64,000 bases of DNA from Bacillota bacterium. GTDB taxonomy: Bacteria; Bacillota; Clostridia; Lachnospirales; Lachnospiraceae. Every line of letters begins with the position of its first letter. Within the stretch, counting starts at the first letter, position 1. Below the pieces are notes generated by a model that had not been told where the DNA came from, ran no database searches, and was given only the letters and a program-made list of their open reading frames with translations. Made by a program: the position numbers and the translations under genes. This document shows positions 8,119 to 16,912 of this stretch, piece by piece. The stretch covers positions 123,952 to 187,951 of the forward strand of contig JAEZKA010000033.1 of assembly GCA_023436225.1 (NCBI GenBank). The letters run 5' to 3'.

Positions 8119-9675
8119 TTACTTCACTTTGGCACATTCTTCAAATATTCGAGCCAAACCATCTGAAATCAGATTATTTAGAGGATATTGAATATAATTC
8201 AAATCATGATCGTGTTGATCGAATACAAAAGCTTTTATATTTTCCTTATTCTTTCCCCTGTATGCTTCATAGATATCGTAGACCCCTTGTAGAGGAACAT
8301 TCTGATCATAAACGCCATGAAAGATATTAACAGGGATTGATAATTTTAACAGCCTGTCTTTGTTCGCTTCAAGCTTTGCGTGTCCGGAAAGCCATTCTGA
8401 CGTAATCCGAAAATAGTTATTCCAGAGCCATTCATCGTCTCCCTTAGAGATTGCATCCAATACTTTATTCTTATTATCGGTTAATATAACAGCAAAATCT
8501 GCGCTTGTAAGCTTTTCATCTGTGTTAGCATCCAGCTGTTCAAATTTAGTGCCACCAAGTGCCGAATTTACTATTTTATAAGGATCTGTGAGATATTCTT
8601 TTTTTGATATTACCCCGTCGAAATTCGTGTCAAAATAACGACAGTAAAAAATCATGGAAGAGCCACCGGATAACTGCCATTCAATTATATCTTGCATTTT
8701 TACATTACAGTATCCCGCCAGCATTAATGAAGATATTTCAACATTCTTTCTCTCTGCTACCAAGGGTGCAATAATGGTACCCTCACTCCAACCAAGCAGG
8801 ACTACTTTTGCATTTTTCAGCGCTTCCATCTTCTTCAATTCCGTAATCATGATTTCAATATCTTTAGCCTGATTTACAGGTGTATATTTACGGTATTCCT
8901 CCTTGTCAATCGTATCATACATCGGTGGCTGTGTTCCTATATCAACACCACGTGTATTATACCGAAAGAATCCCACCTGTCTCTTTCCAAACTCTTGTGC
9001 GAACAAATCATAATAGTTAAATTCCTTATCGCCTATCAGTCTGTGATTATCATAGGTATTAGGCCCTGTGCCGGGTACAAATATAACGAGGGTAGATACC
9101 TCAGTAGCATTAAGCGGTAAATCCAATTTTCCGGTAAGCGAATAACCGTCAAAGGATTTGATTTTTAAGACTTCTGAAGAGGTTACCGTAGCCTCGGTAG
9201 GAGCCGTACTATTCTTTGAAGCTTGGGGCGATGTCACAAAGGCGGTATACACTCTATTATCCCAGGTTGTTTGACAATGCAGGAGAGTGGTGAAAAACTC
9301 CAACGGTACATAAACCGTTTTGTTTTTCTTAACCGGTGATATCGCTAGCTTAACTGCCTTATTATTCAGCTTTACGGTAGCATTCTTGCTGGATTTTGAC
9401 CAAGTTATCTTTATAGTGTCAGATCCATATTTCATACTAATCGAATCAGAGTTTTTTCCCCACTCTACCGATGCCCCTAGCTTTTCCCCAGTCACGAACA
9501 GAGGGATTAATACATTTCCCTTTGTATCGATATAGGGCTGTGTATTCTCAGGGTAAAGTAGAATTTCATTATTAAGAGCTACGTGAATTACCGGCTGTTT
9601 CGCAGCATAAACAGTTGATGATAACGTGAACAACATAAAAACTGCAGTAATAAAAGTAATTAATATTTTTTTCAT
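8119..9675 (-). CDS. secreted alpha/beta hydrolase with stalk domain and EF-hand-like insert
   Basis: Start at ATG 9675, well spaced from GGGAG, gives 518 residues. A signal peptide covers 1-25 (ends VYAA). Residues about 28-145 look like a copper-amine-oxidase-N/stalk domain (repeated IPL and VPLEFF segments with internal symmetry). A serine hydrolase domain follows, with the nucleophile elbow GWSEG and a late histidine (QHDHD). Between them are two calcium-binding loops of EF-hand type, DTNFDGVISKKE and DANTDEKLTSAD. The combination suggests a cell-surface or secreted esterase or peptidase stabilised by calcium. Substrate unknown. It lies between the terminator at 8059 and nested inverted repeats at 9716. 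Confidence 0.85.
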   Translation of the reverse strand: MKKILITFITAVFMLFTLSSTVYAAKQPVIHVALNNEILLYPENTQPYIDTKGNVLIPLFVTGEKLGASVEWGKNSDSISMKYGSDTIKITWSKSSKNATVKLNNKAVKLAISPVKKNKTVYVPLEFFTTLLHCQTTWDNRVYTAFVTSPQASKNSTAPTEATVTSSEVLKIKSFDGYSLTGKLDLPLNATEVSTLVIFVPGTGPNTYDNHRLIGDKEFNYYDLFAQEFGKRQVGFFRYNTRGVDIGTQPPMYDTIDKEEYRKYTPVNQAKDIEIMITELKKMEALKNAKVVLLGWSEGTIIAPLVAERKNVEISSLMLAGYCNVKMQDIIEWQLSGGSSMIFYCRYFDTNFDGVISKKEYLTDPYKIVNSALGGTKFEQLDANTDEKLTSADFAVILTDNKNKVLDAISKGDDEWLWNNYFRITSEWLSGHAKLEANKDRLLKLSIPVNIFHGVYDQNVPLQGVYDIYEAYRGKNKENIKAFVFDQHDHDLNYIQYPLNNLISDGLARIFEECAKVK

Positions 9676-9715
9676 AGTATCTCCCATTCCACCATTAATA
9701 ATGGCATATTATAAG

Positions 9716-9765
9716 TATTGTAATATATCACCATATTATAGATTATATGGTTTTATTTTACAATA
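9716..9765. repeat. nested inverted repeats between hydrolase genes
   Basis: Outer arms TATTGTAA (9716-9723) and TTACAATA (9758-9765); inner arms ACCATAT (9730-9736) and ATATGGT (9745-9751). The inner arm is followed by TTTATTTT on the plus strand. It may terminate the esterase transcript arriving from the right or act as an operator for the 9675 gene. Confidence 0.5.
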
Positions 9766-9833
9766 CCTAAATTAACTCGGGAATGCTATTCGAAATGATA
9801 TATCATTTATAATATCAACAGCTTTGCTCCACT

Positions 9834-10703
9834 CTATAGTGTTCTAACGAAGAAATCCTCAATCAGATCAAGCAGCTCTTGACTCCAGAAATTATCCTCA
9901 TGGGGTGCTCCTTCGACACGAATGATTTCTGTATGGATGTCATTTGCACACAGCTTCTCTGCCATGATGGTGCATTGCTCATAGGGTACAACATCATCCT
10001 GATCACCGTGCATAAGCAAAAAGGGAGGATATTGCTTCCCCGGGATTACCTTCTCCACCGGATTCATCATTGATGCACGCTCTTTCTGCTCCTCTCTCGT
10101 ATCGCCCAAGAGGCGGATAAAGATGGAGGGTTCACCCTTCTCATCAAGCTCCGGTATTCCCTGGTAAAAGAGCTCGAACAGATCGGCAGGCCCGAAGCAC
10201 TCTGCTACGGTCTTGACTGCATCGGAATACTCTTCATATTCTTTTGTCTTATAGAATGGATCATCTCCGGTCAGGCCCACTAAAAGAGCGGTATTTCCAC
10301 CGGAGGATGTTCCCCATATGCCAATTCTCTCGGGGTCAATTCCGTATTTTGCAGCGTTTTTTCTTAAGAACCGGATGGCTGTCTTCACATCCTCCAGAAA
10401 GGCAGGTGCCTTATGATAATCCACCGATGAGCGATGGGTCAGCGTTGCCACCACATATCCTTTTCTTGCCAGTGCTCCAAGCTGCGGCAATTCATAACCC
10501 ACATCCGGGAAGGTCCAGGCACTACCCTGTACAAAAACTATGCACGGAAACCTCTTCCCTTCTCCTGCTGCCCAAGGCTGTAGAAGCTCCAGCTTCAGCT
10601 CAACCCCGGTGTCAACTGAATAGGTTACTCCTCCGATCCACCTGGCTAGTCCGGTAAGCTCCGGATTATTCTTAATTGATGTAAACCTTGCTAACTCTCC
10701 CAT
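9834..10703 (-). CDS. alpha/beta hydrolase, BD-FAE/acetyl-esterase type
   Basis: 289 residues, with no signal peptide. Visible motifs are an oxyanion-hole-like segment (FVQGSAWTF), the nucleophile elbow GTSSGG, the acid (LMHGDQDDVVP) and the histidine (GAPHED). This order fits the hormone-sensitive-lipase-like group that includes acetyl xylan and feruloyl esterase-like enzymes (BD-FAE). A substrate among carbohydrate esters is plausible but not shown. GGAG precedes the ATG. The next minus-strand gene begins beyond a 158-base gap carrying inverted repeats, so co-transcription with the hydrolase at 8119 is uncertain. Confidence 0.87.
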   Translation of the reverse strand: MGELARFTSIKNNPELTGLARWIGGVTYSVDTGVELKLELLQPWAAGEGKRFPCIVFVQGSAWTFPDVGYELPQLGALARKGYVVATLTHRSSVDYHKAPAFLEDVKTAIRFLRKNAAKYGIDPERIGIWGTSSGGNTALLVGLTGDDPFYKTKEYEEYSDAVKTVAECFGPADLFELFYQGIPELDEKGEPSIFIRLLGDTREEQKERASMMNPVEKVIPGKQYPPFLLMHGDQDDVVPYEQCTIMAEKLCANDIHTEIIRVEGAPHEDNFWSQELLDLIEDFFVRTL

Positions 10704-10933
10704 ACTTCTTCTCCTTCTCTTTCAGTATTCTCTTCTCTTGGTCCTTTCTCGTTAAATAATAGGTAACCACCCTAATATTGTATCATTATCCTGAATTGCT
10801 GTATAGACTTTCCCAGTTTTTTGGTAATTTATAATTATTTTTATTAAACTCTTTATTTCTTTTTAAAAATAATTTATGATAAGAAAAGGTAAATTCTGGT
10901 TCTCGAGATGAATCAATAAAGGAGTAACTACTC

Positions 10934-12049
10934 ATGAACATTGCTTTTTTTTCAGGTGATATTACCAGAAGTGGAGGTACTGAACGGGCTGCAACTACGA
11001 TTGCCCAGGCTTTACTTAGTATGGGTAAGTATTCTATCTTATTTATCAGCCTAACCGAAGCATCTGAAAGACCTTTTTTTGAACTTGATGCTTCTATCAA
11101 AAGAATTGCTTTATCAAAAAAATGGATCAATCCAGGGCTTGGATATATCCCAATCATTTTTAAATTAATTAAATGCATAAGAACAAACCAGATTGATATT
11201 TTAATCGATATTGATGGGGTATTAGACATTCTATCCCTTCCAGCAAAGCTTTTTACCGGAGTCAGGGTAGTCTCCTGGGAACACTTTAATTTCTATGAGA
11301 ATCTAGGCAGCCTTTACCGAATATGGATACGTAGGTTTTCTGCACGGTTTGCCGATTGTATTGTTACCCTGACTGACGCAGATAAAAATTGTTATCAGAG
11401 AGAACTAAAAATCCGCCACAAGATAATGGCAATCCACAATGCAATTGGGTATATGAGAGATGTTCCAAAGCAGTTTCCTATGCCTCGTAATAAATTTATA
11501 ATACTTAGTGTTGGAAACCTTGTTATTCAAAAGGGCTTTGATTATATACCACAGATTGGTCTTATCCTATCAAAGCAATATCCTTCTATTGATTGGGAAT
11601 GGCATATTGTCGGTGAAGGCATAGAAAGACCATCTATTCAAGAAAAAATAATTACCTCAGGACTAGAAAATAGGATACTTCTAAAAGGATTCAGCAACAA
11701 TATAAGAGAATACTATTTGAATGCAGATTTATATGTAATGACTTCACGAACTGAAGGCCTTCCGATGGTATTGCTGGAAGCAAAAATGTATCATCTTCCA
11801 ATTGTATGTTTTGATATCCACAAAGGACTAAGAGAAGTTATTCAACATTCAATAAACGGTTTTTTGCTTCCTCTACCAGGTGAAGATGGAGCAGAAGAAT
11901 TCACCACTATGGCTGACCATATCGCAATGTTGGCAACAAATGAGGTTTTATACAATCGGTTTGTAGATCACAGTCTTGACCATATGGAAGCATTTCAATT
12001 AGACTACATAACAGACTGTTGGTGCAGCTTATTGGATCGTTTAATATAG
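10934..12049 (+). CDS. glycosyltransferase family 4
   Basis: 371 residues with the GT-B layout. The N-terminal half has FSGDITRSGGTERAA, the nucleotide-loop region, and the C-terminal half has LSVGNLVIQKGFDYI, the HIVGEG strand and ADLYVMTSRTEGLPMVLLEA, the conserved E-x7-E type donor-binding motif of GT4 enzymes. Cytoplasmic, no TM segments. The region immediately before is AT-rich with a usable GGAG (10921). It converges on the nucleotidyltransferase gene; the flippase at 13289 suggests a lipid-linked sugar product, possibly tied to the peptide locus. Confidence 0.87.
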   Translation: MNIAFFSGDITRSGGTERAATTIAQALLSMGKYSILFISLTEASERPFFELDASIKRIALSKKWINPGLGYIPIIFKLIKCIRTNQIDILIDIDGVLDILSLPAKLFTGVRVVSWEHFNFYENLGSLYRIWIRRFSARFADCIVTLTDADKNCYQRELKIRHKIMAIHNAIGYMRDVPKQFPMPRNKFIILSVGNLVIQKGFDYIPQIGLILSKQYPSIDWEWHIVGEGIERPSIQEKIITSGLENRILLKGFSNNIREYYLNADLYVMTSRTEGLPMVLLEAKMYHLPIVCFDIHKGLREVIQHSINGFLLPLPGEDGAEEFTTMADHIAMLATNEVLYNRFVDHSLDHMEAFQLDYITDCWCSLLDRLI

Positions 12050-12054
12050 ATGTG

Positions 12055-12096
12055 GTGGTATATCTATTTTAAGTATTTGATATACCACTTTTTTTT
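12055..12096 (+). terminator. terminator built from codons of the convergent gene
   Basis: GTGGTATATC (12055-12064) pairs with GATATACCAC (12079-12088), followed by eight T. The right arm consists of sense codons, and the loop and left arm hold the stop codon (12064-12066), of the minus-strand nucleotidyltransferase gene. Confidence 0.85.
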
Positions 12097-13287
12097 GCTT
12101 CTGAAGTGTGCCTTTTTTATTATTAAATAGAGTGAAGTCTTTCGAACTTTCCTATTGTTATACAGAAATTTTCCCAAGGTACAAGACCATAGCACAGGCC
12201 AAAGGATTATATAATTTCCATAGTTAGGATAATTTAATTGCATCTGATAATGCAATTCTCTTAAATAATCCATGGGGGCAGTCCCTCGAAGAATAACCAT
12301 CCGGTTACTATCCGATTTTCCGAATTCTTCTGCTTCCAGTATCTCAAGAAGCATATTCTCTACATCGCTCTTTGCTATCGCACCAATCTTTAGAAAGTGC
12401 ACTTTTGTTTCATCCAGTCCAAGATAAGAAGTGCATACCGCTGTAATACATTCGGCAAATGAACGCAAATCACTTTCCTCAACTAACCGCATGAATTGAT
12501 CCTGGTCTTCCTTTTTGGTCACTCTGTTCCATAAAACTACCCAATCGCATAAAAGCTTGAGTCCGAAACCTGATCCCATAAAATGCTGTAGCATATGTAC
12601 TAACAGATAATATGCGTGATATGCAGTCTGAGGAACCGGAAGATTACTTCCTAGTATATTTCTCACTTCCTTGTATGTGTTATACTCCAACGTAAGCTTT
12701 TGTAGGTATCGGTTTACTGCAGAATTATCGAAGGGTTCCGCTAACATGGAATGAAGTTCAATAGCAATTCCTTGCTTTGATTCATATACAACATGGTGGT
12801 TGGCATGTTGCTTTCCTTTTAATTGATACCCCTGTGCTTCCATCAAAGAGCAGGCCTTTGAAACCTCATCCCCATTAGGTAGTAGAAGATCGATATCACC
12901 GGATTTGCGAAGCTCCGGATACGGGTATAAATCTGCTGTAGCAACGCCTTTTAAGACTACAACTGAGACTGATCCTCGTTCCAGCAGTTTTACAACATGA
13001 TTTGTTTGATAAAGCATTTTATAGCTCTGCTGCACAGTACGTCTGCTCATGTTCTGTACATATTCAAACAAGGTAGGAGGTAAAGACTGTTCTTTTTGCA
13101 GCTGATCATAAAGCAACGGTAAAATAGAATGCTTTTTTGCCTTTTCCACAACACTTTTCCATTGATAAGGGGTTAGTTGCTGTATTTCTTTACTCTGCTC
13201 CTTCCCCTCAGACTGCAGAGCTTGTCTCAGAAGAGCGAATAAGATCAGCCAATTATCTGATATTTTATCTGTTAAATTGATTTTCAT
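12064..13287 (-). CDS. nucleotidyltransferase family protein (NTP_transf_5-like)
   Basis: 407 residues. The nucleotidyltransferase core shows LKG (112-114), then RKSGDIDLLLP with the metal-binding pair in DIDLLL (131-136), followed by an IELH strand (third acidic position). The rest is helical. Proteins of this family (PF14907) recur beside PqqD-like proteins, HPr-kinase-like proteins and exporters in peptide-modification clusters, including some lasso peptide loci. Its chemistry there is not settled. It is the last gene of a minus-strand operon with the flippase (1-base gap), PqqD-like protein and peptidase. Confidence 0.85.
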   Translation of the reverse strand: MKINLTDKISDNWLILFALLRQALQSEGKEQSKEIQQLTPYQWKSVVEKAKKHSILPLLYDQLQKEQSLPPTLFEYVQNMSRRTVQQSYKMLYQTNHVVKLLERGSVSVVVLKGVATADLYPYPELRKSGDIDLLLPNGDEVSKACSLMEAQGYQLKGKQHANHHVVYESKQGIAIELHSMLAEPFDNSAVNRYLQKLTLEYNTYKEVRNILGSNLPVPQTAYHAYYLLVHMLQHFMGSGFGLKLLCDWVVLWNRVTKKEDQDQFMRLVEESDLRSFAECITAVCTSYLGLDETKVHFLKIGAIAKSDVENMLLEILEAEEFGKSDSNRMVILRGTAPMDYLRELHYQMQLNYPNYGNYIILWPVLWSCTLGKFLYNNRKVRKTSLYLIIKKAHFRSKKKWYIKYLK

Positions 13288-13288
13288 A

Positions 13289-14857
13289 TTACACCCTCAC
13301 CCTGTCCTTTTTCACACTTTTCCAACTTATCTTGATTTTCTCACGTATGATTCTAATCTCTGCAGACCCAAAATATAGAATTACTAGAATTAGATTTGGT
13401 ACTATTAAGCAAATCATTAATCTAGCCAGAATAACATTCACAAAGCTTCCTTTCATAAACTGACATAGATAATCTACTACCAACCAGATGATTCCCATAG
13501 ATAGATGATACCATAAGTATTTTAATAAAAATTGATAGAAGGAGCGCTTCAAATAATGTTTATAGATAATATATGGCTCCAACCATGCGGAGGTTAAAAA
13601 CATACTGATCATTGTTCCCATAAAAACCCCGATTGTCCCAAACTGTTTTACCATTATTATGGAGAATACCAGATTAAAAGCGGCGCAAACAATAGATATA
13701 TATCTGTCATGCCGAAACAAGCCTAATGAATTACGAAAGACCAGGGTTACATCCTTTAATCCTGTAATAAAAAAATTAATACATAATACTAATACAATAT
13801 CTTTTGAGAACACATAACTTTCACCGAAGCTTATCATCACAAACGGGTTTAATAATTCATACAAACAAATTGCACCTAACCCATATACCCAATGTGCTAT
13901 AAAATATGTAGTACGATATACCATCGTTACCCTAGCGACATTCCTACTTACACCAAGACTTCCAATACTGGCTGTTATTCCATTAAACATCTGATGGAGT
14001 ATCTGATTAATTGACTGTATGATAAGATAGTAATTTGAATAAACTCCTGTGCTAATGATTCCGACAAAGGACGACAATAAAATATTATCCGTATTACTCA
14101 CTAACACATTGCCAATTTTGTGAAGGAACAATGCACGTATATTTTTTGCTATTTCCTTCCTTTTCAAACCTTCTAATGGCTTTATATTCTTTTCCTTGAT
14201 ATAAGGATAAAGCCGACTTGCTTTTCTTGATATGACTATATTCCCCAACAGTGTGCATATAATATAAACCAATAGAAACAGAATAAAATTCTTTGTCGTA
14301 ATAAGAGTTATTATTTGTAAGATATCCTGTATTACCCAAAAGCAAGTCTGATACGTCAATCCAAGATAAAGCAACTGATGCGCATCAATAAGTGATTTCT
14401 TATATATTACTAGATATGATAGTGCCGAGTTAGCAAGATACAAGATATAAATCAAAGTCAAGTGCTCAACCTCTGGTTGATTTTTTATCAAAATCGGCAT
14501 AAACGGTATTACCAGAAGCCCCATCAGGGTCACTGTTACAGCTACTGCACGGTAGTACCAGCAGTATATTCTCATCAATGACTTTTGTTCTTCCACGTCA
14601 TTTTCTGCAATAGGCCTATATAAGGCATAAGTTATTGCTGATTCTATTCCAAGCTCAGACAGTGCTAATACATTTAATAAGTCTGTAAATAATCCATTGA
14701 TCCCAACGTAACTTTGGCTAAGCGTGTGTGTGAATACAACTCTTACTGCATAACCCATCAGAATGGCTACTACTCTTAATATTGTAGTAGTTATTGCATT
14801 TTTTAGCGAATATTCCGTTCTGGTAAGTGGCTTCACTAAGGTAAACCTCCGATTCAT
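13289..14857 (-). CDS. Wzx-like flippase / polysaccharide transporter (MOP superfamily)
   Basis: 522 residues with about 12-14 hydrophobic segments and the polar start typical of Wzx/MATE-like oligosaccharide flippases (SQSYVGINGLFTDLLNVLALSELGIESA). The ATG overlaps the stop of the PqqD-like gene (ATGA). An internal GTG at 14836 with GGAGG in front is an alternative start that would drop seven residues. Role by family: moving lipid-linked glycans or related amphiphiles across the membrane. Its position inside the peptide locus suggests either a glycan or a modified peptide as cargo; this is inference. Confidence 0.85.
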   Translation of the reverse strand: MNRRFTLVKPLTRTEYSLKNAITTTILRVVAILMGYAVRVVFTHTLSQSYVGINGLFTDLLNVLALSELGIESAITYALYRPIAENDVEEQKSLMRIYCWYYRAVAVTVTLMGLLVIPFMPILIKNQPEVEHLTLIYILYLANSALSYLVIYKKSLIDAHQLLYLGLTYQTCFWVIQDILQIITLITTKNFILFLLVYIICTLLGNIVISRKASRLYPYIKEKNIKPLEGLKRKEIAKNIRALFLHKIGNVLVSNTDNILLSSFVGIISTGVYSNYYLIIQSINQILHQMFNGITASIGSLGVSRNVARVTMVYRTTYFIAHWVYGLGAICLYELLNPFVMISFGESYVFSKDIVLVLCINFFITGLKDVTLVFRNSLGLFRHDRYISIVCAAFNLVFSIIMVKQFGTIGVFMGTMISMFLTSAWLEPYIIYKHYLKRSFYQFLLKYLWYHLSMGIIWLVVDYLCQFMKGSFVNVILARLMICLIVPNLILVILYFGSAEIRIIREKIKISWKSVKKDRVRV

Positions 14858-15114
14858 ATAGTTAAAATCTCAATCAGCTGATTATAAAAATTCATCACAT
14901 CAGTTAAAGCTTCATCTGTTTCCATTTCATACCTATCTTTTAGCTTGATTGATAGTTCTTGTAACCCGCATCCATTATTTATTAGCTTCCATAAAAATGC
15001 TCCTACCTCATTTAACATGAATGGAGCCTTATAATCTGTATTCTGTTGATCTACCTTTATCAACCAATGAACACCCGCCACATATCGCAGAATATATTGA
15101 TTCATTTCCTCCAC
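14854..15114 (-). CDS. PqqD-like peptide chaperone
   Basis: 86 residues. GTG start at 15114 with AGGAGG nine bases ahead. The sequence has the PqqD pattern: an N-terminal strand region, then LNEVGAFLWKLINNG and the acidic helix ending in NQLIEIL. PqqD-like (RRE) domains bind the leader of RiPP precursors and present it to modifying enzymes. It overlaps the flippase by four bases and follows the peptidase gene by 37 bases. No PQQ genes are nearby, so a RiPP role is much more likely than PQQ synthesis. Confidence 0.87.
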   Translation of the reverse strand: MEEMNQYILRYVAGVHWLIKVDQQNTDYKAPFMLNEVGAFLWKLINNGCGLQELSIKLKDRYEMETDEALTDVMNFYNQLIEILTI

Positions 15115-15151
15115 TTACCGATACCTCCTGTGTATTTGTAATGAAACATAC

Positions 15152-15598
15152 TTAATCCTTCAGATACTTGTATACGTTTACTGTTTTTCTTGCTGCTCTC
15201 TTTATATGATTTCTATAAGGGAGCAGAATAAGCCAGCCTCTACTTAACAACAGGTAGATGGGATTATGAACCGATACCTTTAAATCCTTCCTTAGGAACG
15301 ATACTAATACCCCTATAATTTGAACTGTATTAAGAGGACCCTCAATGCAGGTTTGGTTATCTCCAACTAAGAAAACACCTTCTTTGGTAATTTTCCATAT
15401 CCTATGTAGTACAAGGATTTCTGTGCCTCTTCTATATAAGACTACATCCCCTCTCTTTAAGCGGTCGGGATTCGCTTTCTTGATTACTGCAAAATCCCTA
15501 CCTGGTAGAAACATAGGGTACATACTTCCCCCTTGAGGCTTTATTTGAACTGTTTTTCCTTCCTCCAGTAATTTAACCACATCGATTCTATAGCTCAC
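15152..15598 (-). CDS. S26-family signal peptidase-like protein (SipW/Sec11 type)
   Basis: 148 residues, GTG start with GGAG eight bases ahead. Catalytic serine S25 in GGSMYP; the second motif KRGDVVLYRR is followed by LVLHRI with H65, which replaces the usual lysine in the SipW/Sec11 subgroup, and then LVGDN. There is no N-terminal membrane anchor, but a hydrophobic segment lies near 108-124 (YLLLSRGWLILLPY). Likely role here: proteolytic removal of a leader from the peptide made in this locus. First gene of the minus-strand operon. Confidence 0.82.
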   Translation of the reverse strand: MSYRIDVVKLLEEGKTVQIKPQGGSMYPMFLPGRDFAVIKKANPDRLKRGDVVLYRRGTEILVLHRIWKITKEGVFLVGDNQTCIEGPLNTVQIIGVLVSFLRKDLKVSVHNPIYLLLSRGWLILLPYRNHIKRAARKTVNVYKYLKD

Positions 15599-15641
15599 AT
15601 GATCGTCTCCTTAATGGTGTTTTTTCCTTATTATTCCAATT

Positions 15642-15678
15642 TTATTATAGCATTTGATTACATAAAATGCTATAATAA
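15642..15678. promoter_or_regulatory. divergent promoter/operator inverted repeat
   Basis: Two perfect 14-base arms, TTATTATAGCATTT (15642-15655) and AAATGCTATAATAA (15665-15678), with a 9-base spacer. Each arm contains a TATAAT directed outward, so the repeat can serve as paired divergent -10 elements and as a binding site for one regulator. It sits between the peptidase gene (minus) and the HPr-kinase-like gene (plus), pointing to joint control of the peptide locus. No good -35 boxes accompany the -10 elements, which suggests an activator. Confidence 0.55.
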
Positions 15679-15707
15679 TTTGGTAATTATTGGATGGGGG
15701 TATGTTT

Positions 15708-16871
15708 ATGAAGACGTCGGACAGCTATAAGCTAAAAAATATAAATGGGACAAACTATTTATTACCTGTAGGACAAAGCATAGCATTATTAAAGAAGGGC
15801 ATACAGCTCAATGAAACAAGTTCTTTATTATGGAATGCCCTCAAAAATGGAATAGATGAGAATGATTTACTTACCCATCTAATTGAATATTATGGGACGG
15901 ATCATTCCGATGTTCCTAATCTACAAGCAGATATCCTTTCCTGTCTTCAACAGATGGCCGACCTTCATTTAATCAGTAGAGAAACAGACACTCCCGCCTG
16001 CAGCCTTTATTTGAATATAGGAAAACTTATCATTGGATATCATGGTCCGAGACATTTACTACATCCATCATTACTTGACTTTGTGTGTAGCAGGAACACG
16101 ATTCATCAGAACTGGACTATAGTTCCACAAGCTCCTGATCCTTATCCCCTCGGAGAATTCATTGTCCGAACCAGAGAAATAGAAATTTTAAGGAATCATG
16201 AGGATTATATAATTACCCTTTTATCTACTTATCCTTCTATCCAAATCAAGATTACACTGGATGGAGTAAATGCCCGCTTTTATTGCACACCCCCTTATAG
16301 TGAGGCTCATATTGAACCTCTTTTTCATGCCTTTCGACATGCATTTCTCTTATATGCACAAAAGATGGGAGTATATGCGCTTCACTCATCTTCTATTTTA
16401 TATCAAGACAAAGTTTGGCTATTTTCAGGTCCATCCGGTATGGGAAAATCAACTCAGTCCAGTTTATGGAAGAGGTTATATCAGGTACGAATTCTTAACG
16501 GAGATCTAAACTTAATACAACTGGAATCTACCACCCCTATGGTATCCGGGTTGCCCTGGTGCGGTACCTCAAATATTTATAGTAAAGAAACATTTCCCCT
16601 TGGTGGAGTTATATTGTTGAAGAAGCAAAATGTGAATTGTATTTTGGAGATGACTAAGACGGAGCAGATACTTACCATAACGCAACGTCTTATATCACCG
16701 GTCTGGACGGAAGACATGCTTTCCTCCAATTTAGAATTTTCCAATGATTTGGTCAATCAAATCCCTATTTTTAAGCTTCTATGTACAACTGATCCAGCTG
16801 CTGCACATATACTCAGAGAATATATTCAACAACTTTTGCAATGTAATAGACCAAACTCTATTGATTTATAA
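15708..16871 (+). CDS. PqqD domain fused to HPr-kinase-like domain
   Basis: Start at ATG 15708, spaced seven bases from GGGGG; 387 residues. An N-terminal PqqD/RRE-like domain (about 5-90) includes LNETSSLLWNALKNG. The C-terminal part resembles HPr kinase/phosphorylase: LHSSSI, then the P-loop GPSGMGKST (241-249) and GDLNLIQ. HPr-kinase-like enzymes in RiPP loci (for example paeninodin) phosphorylate the precursor; phosphorylation here is inference. The fused PqqD domain would deliver the substrate. The ABC exporter follows 41 bases downstream in the same direction. Confidence 0.85.
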   Translation: MKTSDSYKLKNINGTNYLLPVGQSIALLKKGIQLNETSSLLWNALKNGIDENDLLTHLIEYYGTDHSDVPNLQADILSCLQQMADLHLISRETDTPACSLYLNIGKLIIGYHGPRHLLHPSLLDFVCSRNTIHQNWTIVPQAPDPYPLGEFIVRTREIEILRNHEDYIITLLSTYPSIQIKITLDGVNARFYCTPPYSEAHIEPLFHAFRHAFLLYAQKMGVYALHSSSILYQDKVWLFSGPSGMGKSTQSSLWKRLYQVRILNGDLNLIQLESTTPMVSGLPWCGTSNIYSKETFPLGGVILLKKQNVNCILEMTKTEQILTITQRLISPVWTEDMLSSNLEFSNDLVNQIPIFKLLCTTDPAAAHILREYIQQLLQCNRPNSIDL

Positions 16872-16912
16872 TCTCTCATATTGGCAATAAACATCGAAAA
16901 GGACAGGATCTT

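Noticed and set aside
14854..15114. PQQ biosynthesis
   Set aside because: Only PqqD-like domains are present; PqqA, PqqB, PqqC and PqqE are not.
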